A DNA stretch of 64,000 nt from Asanoa hainanensis (GTDB lineage: Bacteria > Actinomycetota > Actinomycetes > Mycobacteriales > Micromonosporaceae). The first letter of the stretch is position 1. Every line of letters starts with the position of its first letter. The stretch lies in the NCBI RefSeq assembly GCF_900188485.1, contig NZ_FZPH01000002.1, forward strand, positions 310,001 to 374,000, in the 5' to 3' direction. Below, one piece after another: positions 8,744-17,296 of this stretch. The notes below the pieces were generated by a model. That model saw only the letters and a program-made list of their open reading frames with translations. It made no database searches and was not told the origin of the DNA. Position numbers and translations under genes: made by a program.

Positions 8744-10270
8744 TCAGAAGCGGCGCGTCGCGTCCGGGTCGGTCGGCGGCGTGGTCGGCGTGGCGTGACC
8801 CGGCGGCGGGTAGGCGGCCGGTGGCGGCGGCGTGCCGTGCAGCGGCCGCGTGCGACCGTCCGGGGCGCTCGGCTCGTCGCCGTCGCTGAGCACGGTCGTC
8901 TCCTCGTCGTCCCCCTCGTCGGCTGGGGCCTGGTGGCGGCTCGGCAGGGTCGTCTGCTCGTCGCTCCCGGGCTGTTCGTCGGCGGCGGTCGCCGGTCGTA
9001 GGACGGTGGTCTTCTCGGCGCTCTCGGGGTCGGGCCGGTCGGTCGGTTCCTCGGCAGCCGTCGCCGGTCGCAGCAGGGTCGTCTGCTCGTCGCTGTCCGC
9101 GTCGGACCGGTCGCTCGTCGTCGCCGGCCGCAGCACCGTGGTCTTTTCGTCGCCGTCCGGATCGACATCGCCGGACGGCGCCGCGACGCGCGTGGTCTCG
9201 TCCGTCGTCGGGTGCGGCGTCAGCCGGGTCGTCTCGTCGGTGGCCGGGCTCAACCGCGTCGTGGCGTCCGTGGCGTCGGCCGCGTCGCCGGCGCCCGGCT
9301 GGCGCGGCACGTGCGGGGTGAACCGCGGCGGCGGGGGCGGCGGCGTGCGTTCCCCGGCCGGCCGGGGTAGGCGCGGCGGTGGTGGCGTGCGTTCAGCGGG
9401 CGGGAGGGGCTGGCTGGTCGGCGGTGTCGACCAGGCGCCGCCGCCGGCAGGTGCCGGCCCCGCCGCAGGCGGAGGCCCGGACGCCGGGCGGGGTGGGGGC
9501 GGAGCGATCTGCCCGGAAGGCGGGGGCGGCGTCGCGGGCGGCCCACTGACCGGAGCGCTCTGCCCGAAGGGCGGTGCACCGGGCGGCCTGCTGAGCGGAG
9601 GGCTCTGGCCGACGGGCGGTGGCGGCAAACTGGGCGGCCCACTGACCGGGACGCTCTGCCCGAGAGGCGGTGGGGTCGCACCGGGTGGCCCACTGGCCGG
9701 AGCGGCCGAGGTCGGTGCGGGGACTGCGCCCGGACCGCCGTACCCCTGGCCGTAGAGCACCCCCGTGGAATAGGGCGCGGCGGGCGATCCGGGAGGCGGC
9801 GGGAACGGCGGCGGGGCTGGATAGCCGGCGCCGACGGTGGCACCCCGATAGAGCGGCTGCGGCGGCACCGCCGTCGCCGGATGCCGTTGCCAACGCCGCG
9901 GGCTGGTCACGGTCAGCAGCAGCAGCGTGCCGACCACCGGGCCGATCGCCACGACCGGGTTGAGCAGGCCGGCCGGGCGGCCGAACACGGAGGCCGTGAA
10001 CAGGTCCTGGAACGGCCCTGGGTCCTGGGCCGCCCACACGCTGACCACGATGAACGCCAGCCCGGCCGTCGCGGGCCCGACCGGCGAGAGCCGGGTCAGC
10101 ACGAGCAGGGTGAGCAGCACCCCGGCCGCGGCGAGGGCCGCGTAGCCGCCGACCATGCGCAGGTCGAACTGCCCGACCCCGATCGAGACCTCGTTCATCC
10201 CGTAGCCGGCCAGCACCCAGATGGCCGGTGCCAGCACCAGCGACAAGAGCAGCGATCCGAGATGGCGCAT
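8744..10270 (-). CDS. Membrane protein with long Pro-rich tail and eight TT-repeat motifs
   Basis: 508 residues, no named family recognised. Residues 1-about 135 hold four hydrophobic segments beginning MRHLGSLLLSLVLAP. The rest is disordered: a Pro/Gly-rich region with repeated FGQSAPVSGPP-like units (about 185-250), then eight copies of an acidic-x-TT-[RVL]-L-x-P motif between residues 337 and 460 (for example TDETTRLTP, DEKTTVLRP, DEQTTLLRP). The TT motifs resemble sites phosphorylated by actinobacterial Ser/Thr kinases and read by FHA domains; this is inference. Its N-terminus closely matches that of the next gene upstream (10357-11004), so the two are tandem paralogues. Confidence 0.75.
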   Translation of the reverse strand: MRHLGSLLLSLVLAPAIWVLAGYGMNEVSIGVGQFDLRMVGGYAALAAAGVLLTLLVLTRLSPVGPATAGLAFIVVSVWAAQDPGPFQDLFTASVFGRPAGLLNPVVAIGPVVGTLLLLTVTSPRRWQRHPATAVPPQPLYRGATVGAGYPAPPPFPPPPGSPAAPYSTGVLYGQGYGGPGAVPAPTSAAPASGPPGATPPPLGQSVPVSGPPSLPPPPVGQSPPLSRPPGAPPFGQSAPVSGPPATPPPPSGQIAPPPPRPASGPPPAAGPAPAGGGAWSTPPTSQPLPPAERTPPPPRLPRPAGERTPPPPPPRFTPHVPRQPGAGDAADATDATTRLSPATDETTRLTPHPTTDETTRVAAPSGDVDPDGDEKTTVLRPATTSDRSDADSDEQTTLLRPATAAEEPTDRPDPESAEKTTVLRPATAADEQPGSDEQTTLPSRHQAPADEGDDEETTVLSDGDEPSAPDGRTRPLHGTPPPPAAYPPPGHATPTTPPTDPDATRRF

Positions 10271-10356
10271 CGGGCCTCCCGCGGGGCTGCGGTCGATCCG
10301 GTGGATCGACCCAGGTGAAGCGCACCGTACCCCGCGGGAGCGACGAGTTCTGTCGC

Positions 10357-11004
10357 CTATTCGGCCTTACCGTCCGGGCGGTACGGCGCCGGCGGCGACG
10401 ACCACGGTGACCCGCCGGCGGTGGGCGTGCCACCGAACGGCTGCTCCGAGCGGGGCGCCGGCACGCCGGCCGGCGGATAGGCCAGCGTCGGCGGGCGGGT
10501 GTCTGGGTCGGTGCTGAGCCCGCCGCCGAACAGGTCGGGGTCGGTGTCGTCCACACCGGACCGGGCCGGCGCGGCGGCGACCGGCCAGCGACGCCAGCGC
10601 TGCAGGCTGAACGCCGCCATCGCCAGCAGCAGGCCGAGGAAGAACAGGGTGCCGTTGTCGAGCGGCAGCCGCAGCGGCAGTGGGTCGCCGAACAGGCGCC
10701 AGCCGCCCGGCACCGCCGACCGCACCCGCAGCGGCGCGATGAACATGCCCACGTACGGCGCCATCAGCAACAGGCCGGCGAGCAGTGGGCCGAGCGGCGA
10801 CCAGCGCAGCGTGGCGAGCAGGCCGAGCGCGATTCCGGCGGCGGCGAGGTAGACCGCGGGCTCGATCAGCCGGGCCGTGTTGAACGCGGAGGTGTCGGCC
10901 CAGGTGGTGATCGTCGAAGTCGATCCGTCCTGGCCGAGCGCGAGCAGAATCCAGACCAGCGGCGCGGCGACGATGCCGGCGAGCAGGCTCCACAGATGAC
11001 GCAC
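10357..11004 (-). CDS. Membrane protein, tandem paralogue of the 8744-10270 protein
   Basis: 215 residues starting at GTG (11004) with VRHLWSLLAGIVAAPLVW, matching the MRHLGSLLLSLVLAPAIW start of the downstream paralogue; this shared start argues against the longer open frame reaching 11100. Four hydrophobic segments occupy residues 1-about 140. A short Pro-rich cytosolic tail follows, without the TT repeats of its partner. Function unknown. It lies 86 bases upstream of its paralogue on the same strand, so the pair may be co-transcribed, and is divergent from acetoacetyl-CoA synthetase across 88 bases. Confidence 0.7.
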   Translation of the reverse strand: MRHLWSLLAGIVAAPLVWILLALGQDGSTSTITTWADTSAFNTARLIEPAVYLAAAGIALGLLATLRWSPLGPLLAGLLLMAPYVGMFIAPLRVRSAVPGGWRLFGDPLPLRLPLDNGTLFFLGLLLAMAAFSLQRWRRWPVAAAPARSGVDDTDPDLFGGGLSTDPDTRPPTLAYPPAGVPAPRSEQPFGGTPTAGGSPWSSPPAPYRPDGKAE

Positions 11005-11092
11005 GCGAGCACCGTACCGGAGCGGGTTCCGGACCGTGAATGTGTGCGCGGCACCCACATGTCGTCGGCCTCGCATAGGGGAGGATGGCCGG

Positions 11093-13066
11093 ATGAGCAA
11101 CGAGGTGTTGTGGACGCCGCCGTCCGACGTACGCCAGACCAGCCGGATCGGCCACTACCTGCACTGGCTCGAACGCGAGCGGGGTCTGGCCTTCGCCGAC
11201 TACGAGGCGCTGCGGCTGTGGTCTGTCCAGAACATCCCGGATTTCTGGCGCTCGATCTGGGACTACTTCGAGGTGGTCAGCCACACACCACCGACCGCCA
11301 CGATCGCTGATCGGCACATGCCCGGCACGCGCTGGTTCCCGGGCGCGACGCTCAACTACGCCGAGAACGTGCTGCGGATGCCCGGCCGGGCCGGCGACGA
11401 CCCCGCCGTGATCGCGCACGGCCAGACCCGCGCGCCGCAGACCCTGACCAAGGACGAGCTACGCGACGCGGTACGGAGGTGCGCCGCGGGCCTGCGCCGG
11501 CTGGGTGTCGGCCCGGGTGACCGGGTCGCGGCGTACGCGCCGAACATCCCGGAGACGTACGTGCTGATGCTGGCCTCGGCCAGCCTGGGCGCGATCTTTT
11601 CGTCCTGCGCGCCCGAGTTCGGCACCCGCAGCGTCTGCGACCGTTGGCAGCAGATCGAGCCGAAGGTGCTGGTCGCGGTCGACGGTTACCGCTACGGCGA
11701 CAAGCCGGTCGACCGCGCGGCCGAGGTCGAGGCGATCCGGGCGGCACTGCCGTCGGTCGAGCACCTCGTGATGATCAACTACCTGAACCCGGCGGCGGGT
11801 TCCGGCTCTTCCGGCTCTTCCGGTTGGGACGAGCTCACTTCGGCCACGGACGAGCCGCTGACCTTCGCTCCGGTGCCGTTCGACCACCCGCTCTACGTGC
11901 TCTACTCGTCGGGCACCACGGGGCTGCCGAAGCCGATCGTCCACGGGCACGGCGGCATCCTGCTCGAGCACCTCAAGATGCTCGCGCTGCACCACGACCT
12001 CGGCCCGGCGGACCGGTTCTTCTGGTTCACCACCACCGGCTGGATGATGTGGAACTTCCTCGTCTCGGGCCCGGCAGTCGGCGCGACGATCGTGCTGTTC
12101 GACGGCAACCCTGGCGCGCCGAGCCTCGACACGCTGTGGACGCTGGCGGAAGAGACCCGGCTGACCTATTTCGGCACGTCCGCGCCGTTCCTGCTGGCCT
12201 GTCGCAAGTCCGGCCTGGTGCCGCGCGCCGACCACGACCTGAGCGCGTTGCGCGGGCTCGGCTCGACCGGCGCTCCGCTGCCGCCCGAGGGCTTCGCCTG
12301 GGTGTACGCGGACGTCAGCGACACCCTCCAGCTCCAGTCGCTGTCCGGCGGCACCGACGTGTGCACCGGCTTCGTCGGCGGCGTGCCGCTGCTCCCGGTG
12401 CGGTCCGGCGAGATCGCCTGCCGGGCCCTGGGCGCGGCCGTCGAGGCGTTCGGGCCGGACGGTGAACCCGTGCGCGACCAGCTCGGTGAGCTGGTGATCA
12501 CCGAGCCGATGCCGAGCATGCCGGTCGGCTTCTGGCACGACCCGGACGGCAGCCGCTACCGGGAGGCGTACTTCGACGTCTATCCAGGCGTCTGGCGGCA
12601 CGGCGACTGGATCACCATCAACGAGCACGGCGGCTGCGTGATCACCGGCCGCTCGGACGCGACCCTCAACCGCGGCGGCGTGCGCCTCGGCACGTCGGAG
12701 TTCTACTCAGTGGTCGAGGGGCTGCCGGAGATCGCGGACTCGCTGGTCATCCACTTGGAGGACAGCGAGGGCGGTGCCGGTGACCTGCTGCTGTTCGTGG
12801 TCACCACCGACGAGCGCGACCTCGACGGCGACCTGACGGCCAAGATCGCCAAGGAGCTGCGGACCGCCCTGTCGCCGCGGCACGTCCCGGACGCCGTCTA
12901 CCGGATCCCGGGCGTGCCCCGCACGCTGTCCGGCAAGAAGCTCGAGGTGCCGGTCAAGAAGATCCTCACCGGCACGCCGGCCGAGAGCGCCGCCGCCAAG
13001 GGCGCGCTGGCCAACCCGGAGTCGCTGGCCGCGTTCGAGAAGCTGGCCCGCGAAGGGGTCAGCTGA
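11093..13066 (+). CDS. Acetoacetyl-CoA synthetase
   Basis: 657 residues, the normal length of acetoacetate-CoA ligase, an ANL-superfamily enzyme that makes acetoacetyl-CoA from acetoacetate, ATP and CoA. The AMP-binding loop YSSGTTGLPKP is near residues 270-280. The N-terminal ACAS-type helix (WSVQNIPDFWRSIWDYF) and the WFPGATLNYAENVL motif are typical of the family. The C-terminal catalytic lysine region is TLSGKKLEVPVKK near residue 615. The ATG at 11093 follows GGGGAGG at a suitable gap. A serine/glycine stretch (GSGSSGSSG, about 230) looks like a local triplet expansion. It converges with and overlaps the TIGR03089 gene by 8 bases. Acetyl-CoA synthetase is less likely given the end-to-end AACS-type motifs. 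Confidence 0.92.
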   Translation: MSNEVLWTPPSDVRQTSRIGHYLHWLERERGLAFADYEALRLWSVQNIPDFWRSIWDYFEVVSHTPPTATIADRHMPGTRWFPGATLNYAENVLRMPGRAGDDPAVIAHGQTRAPQTLTKDELRDAVRRCAAGLRRLGVGPGDRVAAYAPNIPETYVLMLASASLGAIFSSCAPEFGTRSVCDRWQQIEPKVLVAVDGYRYGDKPVDRAAEVEAIRAALPSVEHLVMINYLNPAAGSGSSGSSGWDELTSATDEPLTFAPVPFDHPLYVLYSSGTTGLPKPIVHGHGGILLEHLKMLALHHDLGPADRFFWFTTTGWMMWNFLVSGPAVGATIVLFDGNPGAPSLDTLWTLAEETRLTYFGTSAPFLLACRKSGLVPRADHDLSALRGLGSTGAPLPPEGFAWVYADVSDTLQLQSLSGGTDVCTGFVGGVPLLPVRSGEIACRALGAAVEAFGPDGEPVRDQLGELVITEPMPSMPVGFWHDPDGSRYREAYFDVYPGVWRHGDWITINEHGGCVITGRSDATLNRGGVRLGTSEFYSVVEGLPEIADSLVIHLEDSEGGAGDLLLFVVTTDERDLDGDLTAKIAKELRTALSPRHVPDAVYRIPGVPRTLSGKKLEVPVKKILTGTPAESAAAKGALANPESLAAFEKLAREGVS

Positions 13067-13736
13067 GGTCGCGGGTGACCTGCTCGCTGGCGATCCGGCC
13101 GGCGAGCTTCGCCCGGTCGAGGTTGCCGCAGAGCACGATGCTGGCCCCGGCGGCCAGCGGCGCCAGCAGCCAGTCGGCCGGTTCGGGGTGCCGCGCGGCG
13201 TCGATCAACACCCGGTCGCCGGGCTGCAGGCCGAACGGGTCTGCGGTTTTCCAATCGGAAGAGCCACGGGGGTACGCGCCGAACACGTCACCGTAGGCCC
13301 GGACCGCCACGGTGTAGTCCTGCCAGCCCGTGGGCACCTCGCGCATCGGCAGGGCGAGCGGGTGCAGTGACAGCGCGTAACGATCGCCCGCCGGCCAGTC
13401 GCCGGCCTCGGCCACCCGGGCCTCGGTGGCGAACAGGACGTCGACGGGTCCGGGCGCGGTGGTGACCTCCACGCCGGCCGCCCAGCAGCCGAGCAGGACG
13501 GCCGCGGTCTGCCAGTGCGGTGGCAACAGGACGCCCGCCCGGTCGCCGTCGCCCAGCCCGGCGCCGTCGACCAGCAGGTTGGCGGTCTTCTCGACCCAGT
13601 TGTCGAGCGTGGCGCCGGACAGCTCGGTGCGTTCGCCTGTCGCGTCGTCGTACCAGGTCAAAAGCGGTCTTGTCGGATCTCGCCGGATTGCCGCCGCGAA
13701 CATCCGCGCGATGTCGCCCGCACTCTCTTCGACCAT
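13059..13736 (-). CDS. TIGR03089 family protein (ANL-like N-terminal fragment)
   Basis: 225 residues resembling the N-terminal part of AMP-forming ligases, matching the actinobacterial TIGR03089 family (Rv3268-like). It has LSGATLDNWVEKTANLL and DRAGVLLPPHWQTAAVLLGCWAAG, as in adenylate-forming enzymes, but no AMP-binding P-loop or C-terminal domain, so catalysis is doubtful. This is the normal family length, not a truncation. ATG 13736 is preferred because AAGG sits 8 bases ahead of it; a GTG three codons upstream touches that site. The family is commonly near GDP-mannose and envelope glycan genes, as here (GT4 and manC follow divergently). Confidence 0.85.
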   Translation of the reverse strand: MVEESAGDIARMFAAAIRRDPTRPLLTWYDDATGERTELSGATLDNWVEKTANLLVDGAGLGDGDRAGVLLPPHWQTAAVLLGCWAAGVEVTTAPGPVDVLFATEARVAEAGDWPAGDRYALSLHPLALPMREVPTGWQDYTVAVRAYGDVFGAYPRGSSDWKTADPFGLQPGDRVLIDAARHPEPADWLLAPLAAGASIVLCGNLDRAKLAGRIASEQVTRDLS

Positions 13737-13873
13737 CGGTCGCACCTTACCGGTTAGGCATCGATCGTTCGCCGTGTCGTCACGGTGTCACCGGCTCCGA
13801 CCCGTCGCTGGCTCAGCGTAGGCTTGGGACCATAGTGGCCTGGCACACACCGCACCCTTGAGGAGCCCGCACC

Positions 13874-15016
13874 GTGACTTCCGGTCCGCCCCGCGTACTC
13901 GTCGACGCCACCAGCGTTCCCGCTGACCGCGGCGGTGTGGGCCGCTACGTCGACGGGCTTCTAGGCGCGCTCGGCAAGGTCATCGGCTCTGAGGTGGAGC
14001 TCGCGGTGGTGGGCCTGCGCACCGACGCGGAGCGTTACAGCCGGATGCTGCCCGCCGCCGAGGTGGTCGCCGCGCCCGCCGCGGTCGCGCACCGGCCCGC
14101 CCGGCTCGCCTGGGAGCAGACCGGCCTGCCGCTGCTGGCGCAGCAGGTCGGTGCCGACGTGCTGCACTCGCCGTTCTACACCTGCCCGCTGCGGGCCGGT
14201 TGCCCCGTGACGGTCACCGTCCACGACGCCACGTTCTTCACCGAGCCGGAGCACTACGACAAGTCCCGGCGCACGTTCTTCCGCAGCGCGATCAAGACCT
14301 CGCTGCGCCGCGCACACCGCGTGATCGTGCCGAGCAAGGCGACCCGCGACGAGCTGATCCGGCTGCTCGACGCCGACCCGACCCGCGTCGACGTGGCTTA
14401 CCACGGCGTCGACCCCACCGCGTTCCACCCGCCGACCGCCGAGGAGAAGGCCCGCGTCGCCGCCCGGCTCGGGCTGGCCGGCACCGACTACGTCGCGTTC
14501 CTGGGCGCCAAGGAGCCGCGCAAGAACGTGCCGAGCCTGATCCGCGGCTGGGTCAAGGCGGTGCACGACCGACCCAACCCGCCCGCGCTGGTCGTCGCCG
14601 GCGGCCAGGGGCACGACGACGACATCGACCGCGCGGTCGCCGAGGTGCCCGGCCACCTGCGCCTGCTGCGCCCCGGTTACCTGCGCTACGCCGACCTGCC
14701 CGGGTTCCTGGGCGGCGCGCTGGTCGCGGCGTACCCGAGCTTCGGTGAGGGCTTCGGCCTGCCCATCCTCGAGGCCATGGCGTGCGCGGTGCCGGTGCTG
14801 ACCACGCCCCGGCTGTCGCTGCCCGAGGTCGGCGGTGACGCGGTGGCGTACACGAGCGAAGATCCTGACCAGATCGCCATCGACCTGGCCGCGCTGCTCG
14901 ACGACGAGCCCCGCCGGATGGCGCTGGGCAAGGCGGGCTTCGACCGGGCCAAGGAGTTCACCTGGGAGTCCAGCGCCGAGGTGCACATCGCGGCCTGGCA
15001 GCGAGCCCGGGCATGA
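13874..15016 (+). CDS. Glycosyltransferase family 4 (GT-B fold)
   Basis: 380 residues, typical of GT4 retaining transferases that add a sugar, often mannose from GDP-mannose, to lipid or polysaccharide acceptors. The N-terminal acceptor half has GGVGRYVDGLLGAL (20-33). The donor half has FLGAKEPRKNVPSLI (near 210) and the E-x7-E motif GEGFGLPILEAMAC near residue 290. The GTG start follows AGGAG at an 8-base gap. It sits 112 bases before the GDP-mannose-forming enzyme, which suggests a mannosyltransferase; the donor assignment is inference. A diverged mannosyl or rhamnosyl transferase would look alike. Confidence 0.87.
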   Translation: MTSGPPRVLVDATSVPADRGGVGRYVDGLLGALGKVIGSEVELAVVGLRTDAERYSRMLPAAEVVAAPAAVAHRPARLAWEQTGLPLLAQQVGADVLHSPFYTCPLRAGCPVTVTVHDATFFTEPEHYDKSRRTFFRSAIKTSLRRAHRVIVPSKATRDELIRLLDADPTRVDVAYHGVDPTAFHPPTAEEKARVAARLGLAGTDYVAFLGAKEPRKNVPSLIRGWVKAVHDRPNPPALVVAGGQGHDDDIDRAVAEVPGHLRLLRPGYLRYADLPGFLGGALVAAYPSFGEGFGLPILEAMACAVPVLTTPRLSLPEVGGDAVAYTSEDPDQIAIDLAALLDDEPRRMALGKAGFDRAKEFTWESSAEVHIAAWQRARA

Positions 15017-15128
15017 CCGAGCCTTGGCGAGGGCATCATCAGCAGAGCCCGCGCGGGCAGGGCGGGTCACCACGCAGTGGGGACCCGGCATGACCGGTGG
15101 ATTTGCGGCGGTCCGGCATGATGTCCCG

Positions 15129-16232
15129 ATGCACGCCGTGATCCTGGCCGGTGGCAGCGGCACTCGACTGTGGCCGTTGTCCCGACTCCACCAGCCCAAG
15201 TTCCTCCACCCGCTGTCCGGCAGCCCGATGTCGCTGCTGCAGGCGACGGTCGAGCGGGTCGCGCCGCTGGCCGGTCCGGAGCAGACCATGGTGGTGACCG
15301 GCGCGGCCCACGCGGCGTCCGTGGCCCGGCAGCTCACCGCGCTGCCCGAGGAGAACATCCTGGTCGAGCCGTCCGCGCGCGACTCGTGCGCGGCGATCGG
15401 CCTCGCGGCGGCGTTGATCGCCCGGCACGACCCGACGGCGATCATGGGCGCCTTCGCCGCCGATCACCTGATCACCAACCCGGCCGAGTTCGTCAAGGTG
15501 GTCCGCGAGGCGGTGGCCGGTGCCGAGCGCGGGCTGCTGATGACCATCGCGATCAAGCCGACCCGCCCGGAGACGGGCTACGGCTACCTGCGCTGCGGCG
15601 CCGAGGTCGGCCCGGGTCCGGTGCGGATGGTCGAGGCGTTCACGGAGAAGCCGGCGTACGAGCTGGCCAAGCAATATGTCGAGTCCGGCGACCACCTGTG
15701 GAACGCCGGCATGTTCGTCTGGCGGGTCGACGCGTTCCTCGCGGAGCTCGCCCGCCAGCAGCCGAGCCTGCACGACGGCCTGTGCCGGGTCGCGGCCGCC
15801 TGGGACCAGCCCGACCGCGACGAGATCCTCACCACGATCTGGCCGACCCTGACCAAGATCTCGGTCGACTACGCGGTGATGGAGGGTGCCGCCGCGGCCG
15901 GCAAGGTCGGCACGGTGCCCGGCGACTTCGGCTGGACCGACGTCGGCGACTTCCAGACCCTGGGCGACGTGCTGCCCGGCGACTCGCGCGGCAACGTGGT
16001 GCTCGGCGGCGGCGCCGACCACCCGGGTGAGAAGCCCGGCGTGCTGCTGCGCGACACCGACCGCCTGGTCGTCGTGCCGCACTCGGGCCGGCTCGTGGCC
16101 GCGCTCGGCGTCGGCGACCTGGTGATCGTCGACACTCCCGACGTGGTGCTGGTCTGCTCCCGCGAGCGCTCTCAAGAGGTCAAACAGCTGGTCGACGAGC
16201 TGAAGGCTCGGGGCGACGACGGATTTTGCTAG
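15129..16232 (+). CDS. manC: Mannose-1-phosphate guanylyltransferase
   Basis: 367 residues, the single-domain actinobacterial form of the enzyme that makes GDP-mannose from mannose-1-phosphate and GTP. The nucleotide-binding signature GGSGTRLWPLS is at residues 8-18, followed by the conserved PKF (23-25); FVEAFTEKP-type and WNAGMFVW motifs are near residues 173 and 193. The start at 15129 puts the signature at the N-terminus; an in-frame ATG 13 codons upstream is possible but less normal. With phosphomannose isomerase (56602) and phosphomannomutase (52485) it completes fructose-6-phosphate to GDP-mannose inside this window. Confidence 0.93.
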   Translation: MHAVILAGGSGTRLWPLSRLHQPKFLHPLSGSPMSLLQATVERVAPLAGPEQTMVVTGAAHAASVARQLTALPEENILVEPSARDSCAAIGLAAALIARHDPTAIMGAFAADHLITNPAEFVKVVREAVAGAERGLLMTIAIKPTRPETGYGYLRCGAEVGPGPVRMVEAFTEKPAYELAKQYVESGDHLWNAGMFVWRVDAFLAELARQQPSLHDGLCRVAAAWDQPDRDEILTTIWPTLTKISVDYAVMEGAAAAGKVGTVPGDFGWTDVGDFQTLGDVLPGDSRGNVVLGGGADHPGEKPGVLLRDTDRLVVVPHSGRLVAALGVGDLVIVDTPDVVLVCSRERSQEVKQLVDELKARGDDGFC

Positions 16233-16255
16233 CGCTTTGTCTTTAGGCTGATCAC

Positions 16256-17293
16256 ATGACCGCGCCATTGCGCCATGTGGAGTTGTCCGTTGCCGGCAAC
16301 GAGGCCAGCGACCTGCTGCCCGTACTCTCGCCGGCTCTGTTGGAAGCCCACGGTGCTCGTCGTGGCCTGTGGACGGTGCTCGACGAGGGTCCGGTCGAGG
16401 CCTGCGTGGCCCTGCTCGTGCAGGACCACGAGGGCCGATGGGCGGCGCACCACCAGGGCTTCGACGCCGGTGCGGAAGCGGGCCGCACCGAAGACGGCGA
16501 GGCGCTGGCGCACCGCGACGGCTGGGTCTACGTCGTCGGCTCGCACTTCGGCTCCAAGGGCGGCCCGCTGCGGCCGAAGCGGGCGTTCTTCGCGCGGTTC
16601 CGCGAGGCCGACGCCGCCCGCGGGGTGGTGAAGCTGCACGTGGTGCGCAACCAGCTCCGGCTGCACCGGGCGATCAACGACGCGCTGCTGGCCGCCGACA
16701 TCAGCCCGCTGCCGCCCGGCGAGCGGGTGCAACGGCAGTTCATCCGGGAAACCCAGATCCGCGGCGCGGCGAAGGCGAAGAGCTGGACCTCGCGGGTGAT
16801 CACCGGCGATCTGCCGGTCAACGTGGAGGCCGCGGCGTTCACCCCGGCCGGCACGCTGCTGCTCGGCCTGCGCTTCCCGGTGACGCAGGACGGCGAGCCG
16901 ATCATCGTGGAGATCTCCGACGTCGAGGGCATGTTCGACGCCGACCCGCGCACCTGGCCGGCGGTGGTCCGGGCGTACGCGCTGACCGGCGTCACCCCGC
17001 CCGGCACCCTGACGGGCTTCCGGGCCCTGACCGCGTCGGGCGACGGGTTCGAGGCGGTCGTGGGTTCGATCGACGCGCTCGGCAAGGGCTCGGTGCTGTT
17101 GGACGACCACCCAACGGGCGGCGACATCACGTGTACGCACGTGCGGTTCGCCCTGGGCTCCAGCTCGCGTGTGCCGGGCGAGGTGGTCGACGACCTGGCG
17201 CCGTTCCGCAACGTCGAGGGAATCGCCCTGCTCGACGGCGAGCGCATCTACGTGACGGACGAAGACCACCGCATCGCCCTCTGGCACGACTGA
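16256..17293 (+). CDS. Uncharacterised protein, possibly beta-propeller-like (DUF3616-like)
   Basis: 345 residues, no signal peptide or membrane segment. The sequence is made of repeating beta-strand blocks (DGWVYVVGSHFG, TPAGTLLLGLRFPV, NVEGIALLDGERIYVTDEDHR) of the kind seen in beta-propeller or phytase-like folds. The LRPKRAFFARFR region and the GI-x-LLDGERIYVTDED ending suggest a DUF3616-like protein, but I cannot confirm this. It begins 23 bases after manC and may share its transcript. It converges with the ArsR-type regulator, with only 3 bases between stop codons. Confidence 0.65.
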   Translation: MTAPLRHVELSVAGNEASDLLPVLSPALLEAHGARRGLWTVLDEGPVEACVALLVQDHEGRWAAHHQGFDAGAEAGRTEDGEALAHRDGWVYVVGSHFGSKGGPLRPKRAFFARFREADAARGVVKLHVVRNQLRLHRAINDALLAADISPLPPGERVQRQFIRETQIRGAAKAKSWTSRVITGDLPVNVEAAAFTPAGTLLLGLRFPVTQDGEPIIVEISDVEGMFDADPRTWPAVVRAYALTGVTPPGTLTGFRALTASGDGFEAVVGSIDALGKGSVLLDDHPTGGDITCTHVRFALGSSSRVPGEVVDDLAPFRNVEGIALLDGERIYVTDEDHRIALWHD

Positions 17294-17296
17294 GCC

